A stretch of 64,000 nucleotides of DNA from an uncultured Rhodospirillales bacterium (GCA_913055735.1 CAJXKD010000001.1:1832281-1896280), one strand, 5' to 3'; positions 27,497 through 37,518 are shown, counted from the first letter of the stretch. Translations and numbers: made by a program. Notes: generated by a model not told the origin, from the sequence alone.

Positions 27497-28810
27497 ATGA
27501 TTCCTCGCTATTCCCGCCCCGAGATGGTCGCCATCTGGGCGCCCGAAAATAAATTCCGGATTTGGTTCGAAATTGAGGCCCACGCTTGCGATGCCCAGGC
27601 GACGCTGGGGGTTATCCCGGCTGCCGCCGCCCGTGCCGTATGGGAAAAGGGGGACGCCCCCTATACGGCGGAGCGGGTTGCCCGCATCGACGAGATCGAG
27701 GCTGAAACCAAGCACGATGTGATCGCCTTTACCACCGAATTGGCCGAGCGGGTCGGCGAGGCGGCGCGCTTCGTTCACCAGGGGATGACGTCCTCCGACG
27801 TTCTGGATACGGCGTTTGCCGTGCAGCTGACACAGGCCGCGGATATTTTGCTGGCCGATCTGGACCGGGTGCTGGCGGCGCTCAAAACCCGCGCCATGGA
27901 ACACAAGATGACCCCGACCATGGGGCGCAGCCATGGCATTCATGCCGAGCCGACGACATTCGGCGTGAAGCTTGCGGGCCACTATGCAGAGTTCGCCCGC
28001 AACCGGGCGCGCCTGGAGGCGGCCCGGGCGGAGGTCGCGGTCTGCGCGATTTCAGGCGCGGTCGGGACCTTTGCTAACATCGATCCGGCGGTCGAAGAGT
28101 ACGTCGCCGAGAAAATGGGGCTGACGCCGGAAACCGTGTCGACCCAGATCATTCCGCGCGACCGCCACGCCATGTTCTTTTCGGTGCTCGGCGTGATCGC
28201 CAGTTCGGTGGAACGGCTGGCGACGGAAATCCGTCATTTGCAGCGCACCGAGGTCCGCGAGGCGGAAGAATATTTCTCGCCCGGCCAAAAGGGGTCGTCG
28301 GCGATGCCGCATAAACGCAATCCGGTTCTGACGGAGAACCTCACCGGGCTTGCCCGTGTCGTACGCTCGGCGGTCGTTCCGGCGCTGGAAAACGTTACTA
28401 CTTGGCACGAACGTGACATTTCCCATTCATCGGTCGAGCGCATGATCGGACCCGACGCGACGGTGACCCTCGACTTCGCGCTCAACCGGTTGGCGGGCGT
28501 GGTCGAGAAACTGCTGGTCTATCCCGACGCCATGCAGGCCAATATCGACCGGCTTGGCGGATTGGTGTTCTCGCAACGGGTCCTGTTGGGCCTGACCCAA
28601 GCTGGAATGAGCCGCGAGGACGCTTACCGCGCGGTGCAACGCAATGCGATGAAGGTGTGGACGGAAGGCGCAGACTTCCTCACCTCGCTAAAGGCCGATG
28701 GCGATGTTACCGCGCGTATCCCTGACGCCGACCTTACCGCCCTGTTCGACATGAGCTACCACACCAATCAGGTTGATGCGATTTTCGACCGGGTGTTTGG
28801 GAAGGGTTAA
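27497..28810 (+). CDS. purB: adenylosuccinate lyase
   Basis: Cleaves SAICAR and adenylosuccinate in purine synthesis. The 437-residue protein has the fumarase/aspartase superfamily signature GSSAMPHKRNP, the TSSDVLDTA block with substrate-binding residues and the catalytic His in GRSHGIHAEP. Length and order of blocks are standard. It is isolated from the other pur genes of this window (32-36 kb, 47-48.6 kb). Its stop interlocks with that of DUF924 by 4 bp. Confidence 0.97.
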   Translation: MIPRYSRPEMVAIWAPENKFRIWFEIEAHACDAQATLGVIPAAAARAVWEKGDAPYTAERVARIDEIEAETKHDVIAFTTELAERVGEAARFVHQGMTSSDVLDTAFAVQLTQAADILLADLDRVLAALKTRAMEHKMTPTMGRSHGIHAEPTTFGVKLAGHYAEFARNRARLEAARAEVAVCAISGAVGTFANIDPAVEEYVAEKMGLTPETVSTQIIPRDRHAMFFSVLGVIASSVERLATEIRHLQRTEVREAEEYFSPGQKGSSAMPHKRNPVLTENLTGLARVVRSAVVPALENVTTWHERDISHSSVERMIGPDATVTLDFALNRLAGVVEKLLVYPDAMQANIDRLGGLVFSQRVLLGLTQAGMSREDAYRAVQRNAMKVWTEGADFLTSLKADGDVTARIPDADLTALFDMSYHTNQVDAIFDRVFGKG

Positions 28811-29439
28811 GCGGTCTCGGGGGATTTGGCAGGGCCGCTGACTTGGCCGAAAGTCTGTCCGCCGTTATTCAGAAAATCCAGTTCTTCCGGCGTGCTCTCG
28901 CGGCCGAGGACGGCATTGCGGTGCGGGAAGCGGCCGAAGCGGACAATGATATCGCGGTGCTCGATGGCCGCTTCGATTGCCCGATCGCGTCCGACTTTGG
29001 ACATCAGGCGTATGCCTGCCTCCTGATCGGCGAGATTTTCGGAATGCTCGAACGGCAGATAGAGAAACGTCCGGTGCACCGGCATGACATTGTCGTCGAA
29101 TCCCTTGGCCGCGGCGTGCTTGGCGATTTCCAAGGCGTTGGGGTCGGTGGCGAAAGCGCGCGCCGTGCCCCGGAACATGTTGCGGGGAAACTGATCGAGC
29201 AGGATCAGAAGTGCCAGGCATCCCTCCGGCGTGTCTTTCAGGTGGTCCAGGTCGCCGGCCGCCGCCCGTTCATGGGCGTCCAGAAAGCGGTCCCGGATTT
29301 CGGCGTCGAATTCCGGTGTGGCAGCGCGAAACCAGATATCCTTGAACTCGCCCCACTCGGGATCGTCGGGCGTGCCCAGCCAGAACGTGAGCACGTCGGT
29401 GACGATGTCGGCTGTATGATCCAATTGAGCGCCGGTCAC
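28807..29439 (-). CDS. DUF924 family protein
   Basis: A 210-residue all-helical protein with the DUF924 signature: VLTFWLG near the start, LDQFPRNMFRGTARAFATD in the middle and YLPFEHSENLADQE. The family is widespread in proteobacteria and fungi, has a TPR-like fold and no known function. The GTG start overlaps the stop of the upstream cyclase gene (GTGA), so it is probably translated together with the cyclase. Confidence 0.87.
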   Translation of the reverse strand: MTGAQLDHTADIVTDVLTFWLGTPDDPEWGEFKDIWFRAATPEFDAEIRDRFLDAHERAAAGDLDHLKDTPEGCLALLILLDQFPRNMFRGTARAFATDPNALEIAKHAAAKGFDDNVMPVHRTFLYLPFEHSENLADQEAGIRLMSKVGRDRAIEAAIEHRDIIVRFGRFPHRNAVLGRESTPEELDFLNNGGQTFGQVSGPAKSPETA

Positions 29440-30698
29440 TCGGCCGCGTCCTGACGATCCGCGGACGTGTCCAGGGTGAACACTTCCATGGTGCCGTCGA
29501 CACCGCGCAGCTGGTGGCGGCCTAATGATAAAAAGCCGCGATCAAGGGCGGCGGCGAACCGGTCGCTGAGCAGCACGCGATGGCCGACGGCTTTCGAAAG
29601 GTTTTCGAGGCGGGCCGTCTCATTGGCGGCGGGCCCAATCACCGAGAATTCGATCCGTTCAGGGATGCCGATATTTCCGTACATGACGTCGCCGAGATGC
29701 AGTCCGAGACCGAATTCGAGCGGCGGTTTTCCATCCGCGCGCCGTTCCTTGTTGAGTGTCGCGAGCCGCCGTTCCGCTTCGGCGGCGGCGTTTAAAGCGT
29801 GGGCGCAGGCTTCCTGTTCACTCAAGCCGTCGTCGCGGATTGGGAAAATACCCAGAACAGCGTCGCCGACGAAGCGCAGCACTTGCCCCTTATTGGCGAC
29901 GACCGCCCCCGCGGTGCAAGCGAAATAGCTGTTCACCAGATGGAGGAAGTCCGCTGGCTCCATGGTGTCGGCGAACTTCGTCGACTCGCGGAGGTCCGAA
30001 AACCAGATCACCGCATGGGTGGTTTCGCCGTCGCCCAGTTTGATTTGACCCTTCAGGACGCGCTCGCCGGCATCGGGACCGAGATAGGCGCCGAGCACGT
30101 TGTGCGTGATCTGATCGCGAATGGTCATCTTGCAGGCCACGGCTAAGCGCTGCTGAATGCGCAGCAAAGCCTGAATGTCGGCATCGGAGAAGCCACCCGG
30201 CCGGTCCGTTGCCCAGGATCCGATCATGCCGTCCTTGTGGCTTTCGTCGAAATTCGAATCGGTGAAGGAGATGGTCCAAACAAGGTAATCCGTGGCGCCT
30301 TTGTCACGAAACTCTTCGAGCAGGGGAAAATCGAGCTGCGCATCCGGTCCGGTCAGGCGGCGGCGAAGAAACGGCAATTCGTGCTCGACGACATAGAAGC
30401 CGGGGCTGCGTTTCCAATCTTCGTTGCTGTCGGCACCGGTTTCGGCAAATGTTTGGATGGGCTCCAGCCCTGTTTCCCGATACCAGATGTGTGACACACC
30501 CTGATAGAGCGGATGCAGGATACGGAACGCGATATTTGCGCGCCACAGGGGAATGCCCGCCGCGTTGAGACGCAACGCGCACTGCTCCAGCAACGTGTCC
30601 GCGCGCGTGCTTCCCAGCGCCTCGGTCATCAGCCAGTCGGCGACGTCGTTGACCAGCGGCCGGCTCGGCCCCGCATGTGGTGTTTCCGGATTGTTCAT
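29436..30698 (-). CDS. class III adenylate/guanylate cyclase
   Basis: The 420-residue protein has a C-terminal class III cyclase domain (about residues 215-410). Metal-binding aspartates appear in WFSDLREST and FVGDAVLGIFP, and the transition-state Asn/Arg in GPAANETARLEN. The N-terminal 200 residues (WLMTEALGSTRADTLLEQC, RANIAFRILHPLYQGVS) form a domain seen in a proteobacterial cyclase subgroup and lack membrane segments, so the enzyme is soluble. The start of the catalytic motif reads FSDLRES, typical of adenylate cyclases. It is coupled to DUF924 by a GTGA overlap. The regulator it senses is unknown. Confidence 0.87.
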   Translation of the reverse strand: MNNPETPHAGPSRPLVNDVADWLMTEALGSTRADTLLEQCALRLNAAGIPLWRANIAFRILHPLYQGVSHIWYRETGLEPIQTFAETGADSNEDWKRSPGFYVVEHELPFLRRRLTGPDAQLDFPLLEEFRDKGATDYLVWTISFTDSNFDESHKDGMIGSWATDRPGGFSDADIQALLRIQQRLAVACKMTIRDQITHNVLGAYLGPDAGERVLKGQIKLGDGETTHAVIWFSDLRESTKFADTMEPADFLHLVNSYFACTAGAVVANKGQVLRFVGDAVLGIFPIRDDGLSEQEACAHALNAAAEAERRLATLNKERRADGKPPLEFGLGLHLGDVMYGNIGIPERIEFSVIGPAANETARLENLSKAVGHRVLLSDRFAAALDRGFLSLGRHQLRGVDGTMEVFTLDTSADRQDAAE

Positions 30699-30774
30699 GG
30701 CGCCCTTTTACGCCCATGGCGTTTCCAGCGCAACGCGAACAACAGGAAAGTGTTAACGCCCGATGCGTGAAAGA

Positions 30775-31101
30775 TCAGCTATCCTCGGCAATCTGGCGTG
30801 CCGCTTCTTCGTGAAACTCGACGAGTTTTTCGCGGACCTGCTGCTCCGAAACGTCGACTTTATGACTGGCGATATCGGCCATGACTTTGCGCATGACGTC
30901 TTCGTCGCCGGGTTCCTCCAGATCGGCGGCAACCACCGTTTTGGCATATTCCTTGGCATCGGCCTCCGGCATGCCGAATTGGCTCGCCAGCCATTCACCT
31001 AGAAGGCGGTTGCGCCGCGACGTGGCGCGGAAGGCCTGTTCCTCATCTAACTTGAACTTAGCCTCGAACGCCTGGCCACGTTCCTTGAATGAATCCGACA
31101 T
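30775..31101 (-). CDS. ATPase inhibitor subunit zeta (DUF1476)
   Basis: A 108-residue helical, charged protein starting MSDSFKERGQAFEAKFKLDEE, the DUF1476 family. In Paracoccus and relatives this is the zeta subunit, which inserts its N-terminal helix into the F1-ATPase and blocks ATP hydrolysis. The inhibitory N-terminus is recognisable here. GGGAG lies 6 bases upstream of the ATG. Adjacency to purC, as here across the NRDE gene, is common in alphaproteobacteria. The cyclase gene follows after 76 bp. Confidence 0.9.
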   Translation of the reverse strand: MSDSFKERGQAFEAKFKLDEEQAFRATSRRNRLLGEWLASQFGMPEADAKEYAKTVVAADLEEPGDEDVMRKVMADIASHKVDVSEQQVREKLVEFHEEAARQIAEDS

Positions 31102-31135
31102 GATGTCTCCCTAACGATCACGATTTAGCTGCGCC

Positions 31136-31163
31136 TATGTAGTCAGCGTAGCTCAGGGTGCAA
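31136..31163 (-). promoter_or_regulatory. possible sigma70-type promoter for the zeta inhibitor gene
   Basis: On the minus strand TTGCAC (31163-31158) and TACATA (31141-31136) are 16 bp apart. They would start a transcript about 28 bases before the ATG at 31101. The match to TTGACA/TATAAT is fair (4 of 6 each), so this is tentative. Confidence 0.33.
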
Positions 31164-31246
31164 TAGTCGGCCAATGAAAATGAGGTGATCCCATGCTGCT
31201 GCCTCCGATCCTGGCATTACCCGGTGCGGCCAGTTATCTATAGTCC

Positions 31247-32011
31247 ATGTGCACCGTTGTTGTTCTCCGCCGGCCCGATCATGAATGGCCGTTGATCTTG
31301 GCCGCCAATCGGGATGAGGCCCTCGACCGGCCTTGGCAGCCGCCAGCCCGTCATTGGCCGGACAGGCCCGAGGTGACGGCGGGGCTCGACGAATTGGCGG
31401 GCGGCACGTGGCTGGGCGTGAACGACCATGGTGTTGTGGCGGGTATCCTCAATCGGCATGGGTCGCTGGGGCCTGCTGAAGGCTACCGCAGCCGCGGCGA
31501 GTTGCCATTGGAAGCACTCGATCATGCGGATGCGTCTTCGGCGGCCGAAGCGTTGTCGCATCTCGATGGCGATGCGTATCGCACATTCAACATGGTGGTC
31601 GCCGACAATGAGGACGCGTATTGGTTGCGTCATGCCGGTGCCGCACACGGGTCCAGTCGCGGTGTCGAGGTTCTGCCCATTCCCGCCGGCGTTTCCATGA
31701 TCACGTCGGAGGACTTGAACGATCCGTCGTTTCCGCGCGTCCACACCTATCTGCCGCGGTTCCGGAAAGCTAAGGTGCCGGACCCGGAGACTGGGGATTG
31801 GGAGGAATGGCACCGCCTTCTGGCGAGCCGGCTTCACGACCCCGAAGACGGGCCCGGCGGGGCCATGACGATCGTTAACGAATTCAGGGATTTCGGCACC
31901 GTTTCCTCGTCCCTGATCGCCCTACCCTTCCGCGATGCGGAAAATCGGCGGCCTATTTGGCTTTTTGCTGCGGGAGGGCCGGATAAGGCCGAATTTCTGC
32001 CGATTTTTTAA
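31247..32011 (+). CDS. NRDE family protein (TANGO2-like)
   Basis: The 254-residue protein begins MCTVVVL and carries the name-giving NRDE motif in AANRDEALDRPW, followed by GGTWLGVNDHGVVAGILNR. Cys2 at the N-terminus recalls Ntn-type hydrolases. Homologues include TANGO2, linked to haem mobilisation and lipid metabolism; bacterial function is unclear. It is on the plus strand 116 bp before purC. Confidence 0.88.
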   Translation: MCTVVVLRRPDHEWPLILAANRDEALDRPWQPPARHWPDRPEVTAGLDELAGGTWLGVNDHGVVAGILNRHGSLGPAEGYRSRGELPLEALDHADASSAAEALSHLDGDAYRTFNMVVADNEDAYWLRHAGAAHGSSRGVEVLPIPAGVSMITSEDLNDPSFPRVHTYLPRFRKAKVPDPETGDWEEWHRLLASRLHDPEDGPGGAMTIVNEFRDFGTVSSSLIALPFRDAENRRPIWLFAAGGPDKAEFLPIF

Positions 32012-32127
32012 GGTCAGAAAATCCCGAATGAGCGTTCAGATGCGTTGTGGAACGCCCCGGAGGCTGCTATATAAGGGCATCGATCTCGCGGGGCGGCAGG
32101 CCCCGCTTTGAGACTGGAAATCAGCAC

Positions 32128-32892
32128 ATGGCAAGACGTAGACAGCTCTATGAAGGTACGGCAAAGGTCCTGTTCGAGGGGCCCGAACCGGGGACGGTCG
32201 TCCAGCATTTCAAGGACGATGCGAGCTCGGATAATAAGCAAAAAAGGGGCGTTATCACCGGCAAGGGGGTGATCAACAACCGCATTTCGGAATATCTGAT
32301 GACCCGGATGACCGATGTCGGTATTCCGACCCATTTCGTGCGCCGTCTCAATATGCGCGAACAACTGGTGCGCGAGGTGGAGATCATTCCCCTCGACATC
32401 GTCGTGCGCAACGTCGTGGCCGGATCGCTGGCACGCCGTTTCGGCCTGCCCGACGGTCAACGGCTCGAACGGTCGATCGTCGAGTTCTATCACAAGAACG
32501 ACGAGCTCGGTAATCCGATGGTGCTGGAAGAGCACATTACGGCGTTCGGTTGGGCGACCCATCAGGAAATCGATGAAGTGATCGCCCTGTCGCTGCGCAT
32601 CAACGACTTCCTGTATGGCCTGTTCATCGGCCACGGTATCCGGCTGATCGACTTCAAGGTGGAATTCGGCCGCCTATGGGACGGGGAACAGCAGCGGATT
32701 GTGTTGGCCGATGAAGTGAGCCCCGACAATTGCCGTCTGTGGGATGCCGAAACCGGCGACAAGCTGGGCAAGGACCGTTTCCGCGAAGGCATGGACCGGG
32801 TAGCGGAGGCCTATCAGGAAGTGGCGCGCCGTCTCGGCATTTTGCCGGAAGGCGGGTTCGGCGATATTTCCGGTCCCACTCTGGTGCAATAG
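32128..32892 (+). CDS. purC: phosphoribosylaminoimidazole-succinocarboxamide synthase
   Basis: SAICAR synthetase, which joins CAIR and aspartate with ATP. The 254-residue protein starts [18 protein letters not shown] (the KxLYxGxxK-like SAICAR loop) and has [19 protein letters not shown] and [15 protein letters not shown] longer in-frame reading from 32047 is untranslated leader. It leads the block purC-purS-purQ-purL-bolA-grxD. The 91-bp gap to purS holds a 7-bp hairpin (AGCAGCG at 32910-32916, CGCTGCT at 32929-32935). Confidence 0.97.
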   Translation: MARRRQLYEGTAKVLFEGPEPGTVVQHFKDDASSDNKQKRGVITGKGVINNRISEYLMTRMTDVGIPTHFVRRLNMREQLVREVEIIPLDIVVRNVVAGSLARRFGLPDGQRLERSIVEFYHKNDELGNPMVLEEHITAFGWATHQEIDEVIALSLRINDFLYGLFIGHGIRLIDFKVEFGRLWDGEQQRIVLADEVSPDNCRLWDAETGDKLGKDRFREGMDRVAEAYQEVARRLGILPEGGFGDISGPTLVQ

Positions 32893-32983
32893 GCAGCTTC
32901 GGTTTATAAAGCAGCGTTCATCTTCGTTCGCTGCTACTCACTTTGTTACTGTTCGCGTTGTTACTCTTCTCTGGGGAATACAC

Positions 32984-33226
32984 ATGAAGGCCAAGGTTCA
33001 CGTGACCCTCAAATCCGGGGTCCTTGACCCGCAAGGCAAGGCCGTTGGCCACGCGCTCGCCTCCCTCGGTTTCGATGGGGTCGGCGATGTCCGCCAGGGC
33101 AAATACATCGAAATCGATCTGAATGACACGGATGCGGGTACTGCCCGCGCCCGGGTCGAAGATATGTGCCAAAAACTTCTCGCCAACACGGTGATTGAGA
33201 ACTATCACGTGGACATCGAGGGCTGA
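32984..33226 (+). CDS. purS: phosphoribosylformylglycinamidine synthase subunit PurS
   Basis: The small 80-residue subunit of the three-part FGAM synthase (PurSQL). It starts MKAKVHVTLKSGVLDPQGKA and has the GVGDVRQGKYIEIDL block. It bridges PurQ and PurL so that ammonia made by PurQ reaches PurL. GGGG stands about 8 bases before the ATG. It is followed by purQ after 93 bp. Confidence 0.96.
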   Translation: MKAKVHVTLKSGVLDPQGKAVGHALASLGFDGVGDVRQGKYIEIDLNDTDAGTARARVEDMCQKLLANTVIENYHVDIEG

Positions 33227-33319
33227 TCCCTCGTTAAATTGTAGTGAGGGTTAAGCCTCGCATCGTCCGGTTTTGGGGCCTTGCCCCGCTCATTCAATCA
33301 GGGACCGCGCCACCCGCTC

Positions 33320-34030
33320 ATGACCGCCGCCATCATCGTCTTTCCGGGTTCCAACCGTGAACGCGACATGCGTTTGGCCCTCGAGGCGAGCTTCGGGCGC
33401 GCGCCGGTTATGGTTTGGCACCGCGAGACGGCGCTTCCCGACGTTGACCTCATCGTTGTTCCCGGTGGATTCTCCTATGGTGACTATCTGCGCTCCGGCG
33501 CCATGGCGGCGCACTCGCCGATCATGCGTGAGGTGAAGGCCCGTGCCGAAGCGGGCGTGCACGTGCTCGGCGTCTGCAACGGCTTCCAGGTGTTATGCGA
33601 AACCGGCCTGCTGCCCGGCGCCCTGATGCGCAACGCCAGCCTCAAGTTCATCTGCCGCGACGTGCATCTGCGGGTCGAACGTGCCGACACGGCCTTTACC
33701 GGCGGGTATCAAAAGGGTGACGTCATGCGGGTGCCCGTCGCCCATCACGACGGTAATTATTTTGCCGATACCGCTACCCTCGACCGGCTCGAAGGCGAGG
33801 GACAAGTAGCGGTTCGTTACTGTGCACCCGACGGCGCGATCACCGACGCGGCCAATCCCAATGGCTCACAACGCAGCATCGCCGGCGTCTACAACGACCG
33901 GTTCAACGTGCTCGGCATGATGCCCCACCCGGAGGACGCGACCCACGCGCTGCTCGGCGGTCTCGGCGGCAAGCCGTTGTTCGACGGCATGGCCGGGGCG
34001 CTCAAGGAATTGAAGGGGGCGGCAGCCTGA
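33320..34030 (+). CDS. purQ: phosphoribosylformylglycinamidine synthase subunit PurQ (glutaminase)
   Basis: A class I glutamine amidotransferase of 236 residues that supplies ammonia to PurL. The nucleophile is the Cys in [12 protein letters not shown]; the His/Glu pair is in MMPHPEDA. The oxyanion region [16 protein letters not shown] is intact. ATG 33320 ([12 protein letters not shown]) is the family start; an in-frame codon at 33281 gives an unlikely extension. The stop is 2 bp before purL, so translation is likely coupled. Confidence 0.97.
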   Translation: MTAAIIVFPGSNRERDMRLALEASFGRAPVMVWHRETALPDVDLIVVPGGFSYGDYLRSGAMAAHSPIMREVKARAEAGVHVLGVCNGFQVLCETGLLPGALMRNASLKFICRDVHLRVERADTAFTGGYQKGDVMRVPVAHHDGNYFADTATLDRLEGEGQVAVRYCAPDGAITDAANPNGSQRSIAGVYNDRFNVLGMMPHPEDATHALLGGLGGKPLFDGMAGALKELKGAAA

Positions 34031-34032
34031 TC

Positions 34033-36234
34033 ATGGACGGCATCAGCCCCGATATCGTTGCCGAACACGGCCTCACCTCCGAGGAATACGACAAGATCCT
34101 CGAGATTCTCGGCCGGGCGCCGAACCTCACCGAGCTCGGCGTGTTTTCGGTTATGTGGTCCGAGCACTGTTCCTATAAATCTTCGAAGAAGTGGCTGAAG
34201 ACCTTGCCGACCACCGGGCCGCAAGTGATCTGCGGGCCGGGCGAGAACGCGGGTATCGTCGACATCGGTGACGGGCTGGCGGTCGTCTTCAAGATGGAAA
34301 GCCACAACCACCCGTCCTTTATCGAGCCTTACCAAGGCGCGGCGACCGGCGTCGGCGGCATCCTGCGCGACGTGTTCACCATGGGCGCACGGCCCGTCGC
34401 CAACATGAACGCGTTGCGCTTCGGTTCCCCCGATCATCCCAAGACTCGCCACCTGGTGTCGGGTGTCGTCGCGGGCATCGGCGGCTACGGCAATTGTGTC
34501 GGCGTGCCGACCGTCGGCGGCGAATGCAATTTCCATTCGTCCTATGACGGCAACATCCTGGTCAACGCCATGACCGTCGGCATCGCCGAGAAAGACCGGA
34601 TTTTCTATTCCGCTGCCACCGGTGCCGGCAACCCCGTGGTCTATGTCGGTTCCAAGACGGGCCGCGACGGTATTCACGGCGCCACCATGGCGTCGGCCGA
34701 ATTCAACGAGGATTCCGAGGAGAAGCGTCCGACCGTGCAGGTCGGCGATCCTTTCACCGAGAAACTGCTGATCGAGGCGTGCCTCGAATTGATGGCCACC
34801 GATGCCATCGTCGCCATCCAGGATATGGGCGCGGCGGGGTTAACGAGCTCCTCCTTCGAAATGGCGTCGAAAGGCGGCGTCGGCGTCGAACTGGATCTCG
34901 ACCGGGTGCCGGCGCGCGAGGAAAATATGACGGCCTATGAATTCCTGCTCAGCGAGAGCCAGGAGCGCATGTTGATGGTACTGCGGCCGGGCGCCGAAGA
35001 TACGGCGCGGGCCATCTTCGACAAATGGGAATTGGATTTCGCGGTGGTCGGTCATCTCACCGATACCGGCCGCATGGTCATCAAGATGAACGGTGACGTC
35101 GCCGCCGATCTGCCCATCGATCCGCTGGCGTTGGCCTCGCCGGAATACGACCGGCCGTGGACGCCGTCGCCGAAGCTGGCCGAGGTTACGTCGGACAGCG
35201 TGCCTGCGCCCGACGATCCGCTCGCCGCGCTCGAAACCTTGATGGGCTCGCCGGATCTGTGTTCGCGGCGCTGGATTTGGGAACAGTACGACCATCTGGT
35301 GATGGGCGATACGGTGCAGCGCCCGGGGGGCGATGCCGGCGTGATCCGCGTGCAGCGTCCCAACGGCGAGGTAACCAACAAGGGGCTCGCCATCACCACC
35401 GACGTGACGCCCCGTTATTGCTTTGCCGATCCGGAAGAAGGCGCCAAGCAGGCGGTGGTCGAAGCCTGGCGCAACCTAACCGCCGTCGGCGCTCTGCCGC
35501 TCGCCATCACCGACAATATGAATTTCGGCAATCCCGAGCGGCCACAGATTATGGGCCAGTTCGTCGGTGCGGTCGCCGGTATCCGCGCCGCCTGCGACGC
35601 GCTCAACTTCCCCGTCGTGTCGGGCAACGTCTCGCTCTACAACGAGACGGCGGGCGAGGCGATCCTGCCGACGCCCGCCATCGGCGCGGTCGGCTTGCTG
35701 GAGCGCTTCGACGGCTCCGTGGGGATCGCGCTGCCGGGCGACGGCTACGCGCTGGTGCTGGTCGGCGAGACGCGCGGCCATCTTGGTCAGTCGCTGTATT
35801 TGCGCGAGATCGCGGGCCGCGAGGAAGGCGCGCCGCCGCCCGTCGATCTTGCTGTCGAGAAACGTACCGGCGATTTCATCCGCCACGCCATCGCCGACAA
35901 GCTGATTGCCGCCTGTCACGACCTGTCCGACGGCGGGCTGCTGGTGGCCCTTGCCGAAATGGCGCTGGCCGGCGATACCGGCGCCGTGCTCGAGGATGTG
36001 AACGGCAAGATCGCGCAACATGCTTGGCTGTTCGGCGAGGATCAGGGCCGCTACCTGGTGGCCGTCCGCGATGCCGGCGCCCTCGTCTCGGCGGCTCAGG
36101 CGGCCGGAATCCCGGCCCAGAAGATCGGCGAAACCGGGGGCAAGGAGCTTATCCTCCAGGGCAGCTCGCTGGCGCTCGACGCCCTGCGCAGCGCCCATGA
36201 GGGCTGGTTTCCGGGCTATATGGCCGCCGGTTGA
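34033..36234 (+). CDS. purL: phosphoribosylformylglycinamidine synthase subunit PurL
   Basis: The synthetase subunit that converts FGAR to FGAM with ATP and PurQ-derived ammonia. At 733 residues it is the small PurL type that needs PurS and PurQ. It has [14 protein letters not shown], the ATP-binding [23 protein letters not shown] run, and a second AIR-synthase-like half ([21 protein letters not shown]). It begins right after purQ. The 131-bp gap downstream carries imperfect CCTTTT/AAAAGG complementarity only. Confidence 0.97.
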   Translation: MDGISPDIVAEHGLTSEEYDKILEILGRAPNLTELGVFSVMWSEHCSYKSSKKWLKTLPTTGPQVICGPGENAGIVDIGDGLAVVFKMESHNHPSFIEPYQGAATGVGGILRDVFTMGARPVANMNALRFGSPDHPKTRHLVSGVVAGIGGYGNCVGVPTVGGECNFHSSYDGNILVNAMTVGIAEKDRIFYSAATGAGNPVVYVGSKTGRDGIHGATMASAEFNEDSEEKRPTVQVGDPFTEKLLIEACLELMATDAIVAIQDMGAAGLTSSSFEMASKGGVGVELDLDRVPAREENMTAYEFLLSESQERMLMVLRPGAEDTARAIFDKWELDFAVVGHLTDTGRMVIKMNGDVAADLPIDPLALASPEYDRPWTPSPKLAEVTSDSVPAPDDPLAALETLMGSPDLCSRRWIWEQYDHLVMGDTVQRPGGDAGVIRVQRPNGEVTNKGLAITTDVTPRYCFADPEEGAKQAVVEAWRNLTAVGALPLAITDNMNFGNPERPQIMGQFVGAVAGIRAACDALNFPVVSGNVSLYNETAGEAILPTPAIGAVGLLERFDGSVGIALPGDGYALVLVGETRGHLGQSLYLREIAGREEGAPPPVDLAVEKRTGDFIRHAIADKLIAACHDLSDGGLLVALAEMALAGDTGAVLEDVNGKIAQHAWLFGEDQGRYLVAVRDAGALVSAAQAAGIPAQKIGETGGKELILQGSSLALDALRSAHEGWFPGYMAAG

Positions 36235-36365
36235 GCTTGCTTGCGCCCGCCGATCTGCATATATCCGTAGTGAAATTGTGGACCCTTTTACTAGGTTTTT
36301 ACGCTAAAAAGGCGCCAATAGAGAGCCGGACGGTTCGGTAACGGAAGAACGAGGGAAAGACTGCC

Positions 36366-36599
36366 ATGGCTATGGATATGGGCGAAATCAAACGCCTGAT
36401 CACGGAAAGCATCCCCGATGCGAACGTGACCATCGAGGATTTGCGCGGCGATGGCGATCATTACGCGGCGCTGGTCGTGTCCAAGGAATTCGAGGGCATG
36501 AGCCGGGTGCAGCAGCACCAGCGTGTTTACCAGGCGCTGCAGGGCAAGATGGGCACCGATCTTCATGCGCTCGCCTTGCAGACCGCGACACCCGAATAA
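36366..36599 (+). CDS. BolA family protein
   Basis: A 77-residue BolA-fold protein with IEDLRGDGDHYAALVVSKEFEGMSRVQQHQ, containing the conserved His used with monothiol glutaredoxins to bind a 2Fe-2S cluster. It stands 51 bp before the CGFS glutaredoxin gene, the partner in Fe-S trafficking or iron sensing. The pair downstream of purL is a familiar alphaproteobacterial arrangement. A role as Fe-S chaperone is known for the family. Confidence 0.92.
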   Translation: MAMDMGEIKRLITESIPDANVTIEDLRGDGDHYAALVVSKEFEGMSRVQQHQRVYQALQGKMGTDLHALALQTATPE

Positions 36600-36650
36600 T
36601 CGAAACCGCCATAGGGCCGGCCACCGCAACACAACGAAGGATGTGATCCG

Positions 36651-36998
36651 ATGAACGAACAAGCCGTTTTCACTCAGATCCAGCAAGAGATCGACGACAA
36701 CCCCGTCGTGCTGTTCATGAAGGGAACGCCCATGTTCCCGCAGTGCGGCTTCTCCGCCGCCGTCGTGCAGGCACTGACCCTGTTGGGTGTGAAGTTCAAA
36801 GGTGTCGATGTGCTCACCGATCCCGGTGTGCGCGAAGGCATCAAGCAGTTCTCCAACTGGCCGACCATTCCCCAGCTTTACGTGAAGGGTGAGTTCGTCG
36901 GCGGCTGCGACATTGTCCGCGAGATGTATCAGACGGGCGAGCTGCAGAAGGTGTTCGAGGACAAGGGCATCGAAACCGAGCCCATGCAGACGGCTTAA
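36651..36998 (+). CDS. grxD: monothiol glutaredoxin (CGFS type)
   Basis: A 115-residue monothiol glutaredoxin. Cys32 in PQCGFSAA is the single active cysteine, and the KGTPMFPQ, WPTIPQLYV and GGCDI blocks bind glutathione and a shared 2Fe-2S cluster. It works with BolA in Fe-S delivery in the cytoplasm. GAAGGA lies upstream of the ATG. A likely terminator follows at 37058-37089, so this closes the purine-Fe-S block. Confidence 0.94.
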   Translation: MNEQAVFTQIQQEIDDNPVVLFMKGTPMFPQCGFSAAVVQALTLLGVKFKGVDVLTDPGVREGIKQFSNWPTIPQLYVKGEFVGGCDIVREMYQTGELQKVFEDKGIETEPMQTA

Positions 36999-37057
36999 TT
37001 CGGCGGCCTAATTAGGCTTCGTCCCATAGTCGCCTCAATTTGAGGTGTTAAAACAAG

Positions 37058-37089
37058 CCCTTGGCTGTCTTCAGTCAGGGGTTTTGTTT
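37058..37089 (+). terminator. putative intrinsic terminator after grxD
   Basis: The stem CCCTTGGCTG pairs with CAGTCAGGG (one bulged base, one G-T pair) around a TCTT loop, followed by GTTTTGTTTG. It lies 60 bp after grxD and before LigA. The stem is imperfect, so efficiency is uncertain. The rest of the 213-bp gap shows no gene. Confidence 0.6.
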
Positions 37090-37211
37090 GTGCGGCTTTG
37101 TTTTTTCGGAATGACCGTTTTTCCCCGGGGTACGTGCTTGCCGGTGCGGTCCCCAGTTTATAGAGTCCGCCTCACATTCAATAAAAGAACGCCAAAAGGA
37201 GTGCAGGGCGC

Positions 37212-37496
37212 ATGAGCGTCTATTACCTCGATAAACTGATGTACCAACTCAACCGCGATCCCATGGTGCAGGCGCGCTACAAGGAAGACCGCGAGGCGTT
37301 GCTCGAGGAATATCGGCTCACCGACGAGGAGCGTCAGGCCGTGCTCGACGAGGATATCGGCAAGCTCTATTCGCTGGGCAACCAGCCGCAGCTGTTGATG
37401 CATTTCGCGGCCTTGGTGGGCTATGCCTGGATGGACTATATCGAGGCCATGCGTGTGGGCGCCGAAAAATACGGCGAGCCCCAATACCAGAGATAA
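37212..37496 (+). CDS. LigA-type extradiol dioxygenase alpha subunit
   Basis: A 94-residue helical protein (YLDKLMYQLNRDPMVQARYKEDREALL, then LTDEERQAVLDEDIGKLYSLG and GYAW) of the protocatechuate 4,5-dioxygenase alpha (LigA) family. It caps the active site of the class III catalytic beta subunit encoded 22 bp downstream. AAGGAG stands about 10 bases upstream. No other ring-cleavage pathway gene is near, so the aromatic substrate is not known. Confidence 0.87.
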   Translation: MSVYYLDKLMYQLNRDPMVQARYKEDREALLEEYRLTDEERQAVLDEDIGKLYSLGNQPQLLMHFAALVGYAWMDYIEAMRVGAEKYGEPQYQR

Positions 37497-37518
37497 AATA
37501 GGCAAGAGGTAAGCGACG

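Noticed and set aside
32893..32983. Purine riboswitch ahead of purS
   Set aside because: The gap is 91 bp and holds only one 7-bp hairpin; the three-way junction and conserved pyrimidine-rich loops of known purine riboswitches are absent.
35157..36200. 347-codon open frame inside purL in another frame
   Set aside because: It is an Arg/Ala/Gly-rich frame within a canonical purL; no independent evidence.
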